64,000 nucleotides of DNA from contig NZ_BMRF01000023.1 in the NCBI RefSeq assembly GCF_014648495.1, forward strand, positions 62,001 to 126,000, written 5' to 3'. This stretch comes from Actinomadura cremea (GTDB lineage Bacteria > Actinomycetota > Actinomycetes > Streptosporangiales > Streptosporangiaceae). This document shows, piece by piece, positions 63,301 to 64,000 of the stretch. A program made the position numbers and the translations under genes. Within the stretch, counting starts at the first letter, position 1. The number at the start of each line of letters is the position of its first letter. The notes beneath the pieces were generated by a model. That model saw only the letters and a list, made by a program, of their open reading frames with translations. It ran no database searches and was not told the origin of the DNA.

Positions 63301-63558
63301 CTCGAAGTACTCGACGTGCCCGCCCTGGTAGGAGCTGATCGCGACGCCCTGGGCGTCCTCCTCCAGGACGGCGTCGACGACCTCCCGGACCGACCTGTCG
63401 TGCCCCAGATGCACCACCTCGGCCCCCTGGGACTGCAGGATGCGCCGCATGATGTTGATGGCCGCGTCGTGGCCGTCGAACAGCGCCGCCGCCGTCACGA
63501 ACCGCACCGGATGCACCGGAGCGTGCAGTTCACCGGACGAACCCGTCACCGTCTCCAC
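60322..63558 (-). CDS. icmF: Fused isobutyryl-CoA mutase IcmF
   Basis: IcmF interconverts isobutyryl-CoA and n-butyryl-CoA with adenosylcobalamin, and also carries its own G-protein chaperone. The 1078-residue protein has an N-terminal B12-binding domain ([18 protein letters not shown], H30 as the cobalt ligand). Then comes a MeaI-type GTPase with P-loop [12 protein letters not shown] (K211) and ETPGIGQGD. The mutase barrel runs from about residue 540 to the end ([40 protein letters not shown]). GTG 63558 follows GAGGGG. It is divergent from a MarR gene; the spacer holds operator-like repeats. Confidence 0.96.
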   Translation of the reverse strand: [1078 protein letters not shown]

Positions 63559-63579
63559 CCGACCCCTCGGAAGTAACCC

Positions 63580-63615
63580 TTGGACATCCAATATTTGGAA
63601 GCTAAAATAGTTTCC
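63580..63615. promoter_or_regulatory. Operator-like repeats between icmF and the MarR gene
   Basis: TTGGA, TCCAA and TTGGA alternate at 63580-63584, 63587-63591 and 63595-63599, making two overlapping inverted repeats (spacers of 2 and 3 bases). Next to them GGAAGCTA/TAGTTTCC (63597-63615) is an 8-bp inverted repeat with one mismatch. The AT-rich spacer of 57 bases is the only place for both promoters, so the MarR protein probably controls icmF and itself here. Confidence 0.6.
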
Positions 63616-64000
63616 GTGCGCGATCCGGTCAAGACCACATACGGTGGTGCGATGCCCGCCCCCGATCCCATCGCCGAGGCCCACCGCCAGTGGAGCGCCC
63701 GGTGGCCCGAGCACGCCGACCACATGGCGGCCGTCACGTCGGTGATGCGCGCCCAGCAGCTCCTGCTGAGCCGGATCGAGGCCGTCCTCAAGCCGTACGG
63801 CCTGACGTTCGCCGCCTACGAGGCGCTGCGCCTGCTCGCGTTCGCCCGCTCCGGCACCCTGCCGATGGGCAAGATGGGCACCCGCCTCATGGTCCACCCG
63901 GCCTCGGTCACCAACGTGATCGGACGCCTCGAGCGGCGCGGCCTCGTCGGCCGCGCCCCCTCCCCCGACGACCGCCGCGTCGTCCTCGCGACCATCACCC
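63616..64000 (+). CDS. MarR-family transcriptional regulator, C-terminus cut by the window edge
   Basis: The visible 128 codons begin at GTG 63616, or at ATG 63652 (MPAPDPIAEAHRQWSARWPE). They show the MarR winged helix: VMRAQQLLLSRIEAVLKPYG, then LTFAAYEALRLLAFARSGTL, recognition helix GTRLMVHPASVTNVIGRLER, and the wing RRGLVGRAPSPDDRRVVLAT. The gene runs off the right edge. It faces away from icmF. MarR proteins usually respond to small ligands; an acyl-CoA or aromatic compound would fit the context, but this is inference. Confidence 0.92.
   Translation, partial: MRDPVKTTYGGAMPAPDPIAEAHRQWSARWPEHADHMAAVTSVMRAQQLLLSRIEAVLKPYGLTFAAYEALRLLAFARSGTLPMGKMGTRLMVHPASVTNVIGRLERRGLVGRAPSPDDRRVVLATIT

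Overview
The window is very GC-rich chromosomal DNA from a high-GC actinomycete. It carries a complete Pup-proteasome locus (arc, dop, pup, prcB, prcA, pafA, pafB, pafC), the mycothiol gene mshC, an InhA-type fabI and many GTG starts. Gene content and order resemble the actinobacterial block that runs from helY and tatCA through paf/prc/mpa and trmI to the PAC2 and mshC genes in mycobacteria. A Streptosporangiales/Thermomonosporaceae (Actinomadura-like) host is my inference, not something the sequence proves.

Layout. 0-4 kb, minus strand: the first codons of a HelY-type helicase, tatC, tatA, a small membrane protein, then the WYL regulators pafC and pafB. 4-7.6 kb: DUF3866 protein, DUF3291 protein, a SufR-like Cys-rich regulator and a two-domain FKBP lipoprotein. 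7.7-16.3 kb, minus strand: the Pup-proteasome core, with a double endonuclease VII (HNH-type) protein between pup and prcB and a cluster of perfect inverted repeats around its start. 16.6-20 kb: TrmI tRNA methyltransferase, site-2 protease with CBS domains, and a divergent RecB-family Fe-S nuclease. 20-25.8 kb: histidine kinase, response regulator and a MacB-like ABC exporter pair. 25.9-32.2 kb: a complete five-gene peptide ABC importer (dppC-A-B-D-F order of transcription). 32.7-36.5 kb: small membrane protein, HAD phosphatase, universal stress protein, PAC2 protein and SpoU methyltransferase. 36.6-44.9 kb: mshC, an orphan pair of peptide-importer permeases, NRDE protein, the conserved trio phosphomutase/DUF3090/SCO1664-type kinase, CorA and a membrane protein. 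45-50.7 kb: aldo/keto reductase, a RecD2-like protein whose helicase motifs are all degenerate, a secreted protein, and fabG-fabI. 50.8-54.5 kb: tldD/tldE, dodecin and DUF3099 protein. 54.5-55.1 kb: a likely small RNA built of three hairpins with C-rich loops. 55.1-64 kb: acyl-CoA dehydrogenase, SDR, decayed enoyl-CoA hydratase/acyl-CoA dehydrogenase remnants, a PucR regulator, a BtuF-like protein, the fused B12 mutase icmF and the start of a divergent MarR regulator.

How it works together. Dop deamidates Pup (which ends in GGQ), PafA ligates it to target lysines, Arc/Mpa unfolds the tagged proteins and PrcA/PrcB degrade them. PafB/PafC are the linked DNA-damage regulators. The right end is an acyl-CoA and B12 metabolism block with its own regulators.

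The most interesting items are the double endonuclease VII protein inside the proteasome locus with three inverted repeats before it, the catalytically dead-looking RecD2 homologue, the C-rich three-hairpin RNA, and the decayed acyl-CoA gene cluster. No tRNA, rRNA, CRISPR array or insertion sequence was seen.
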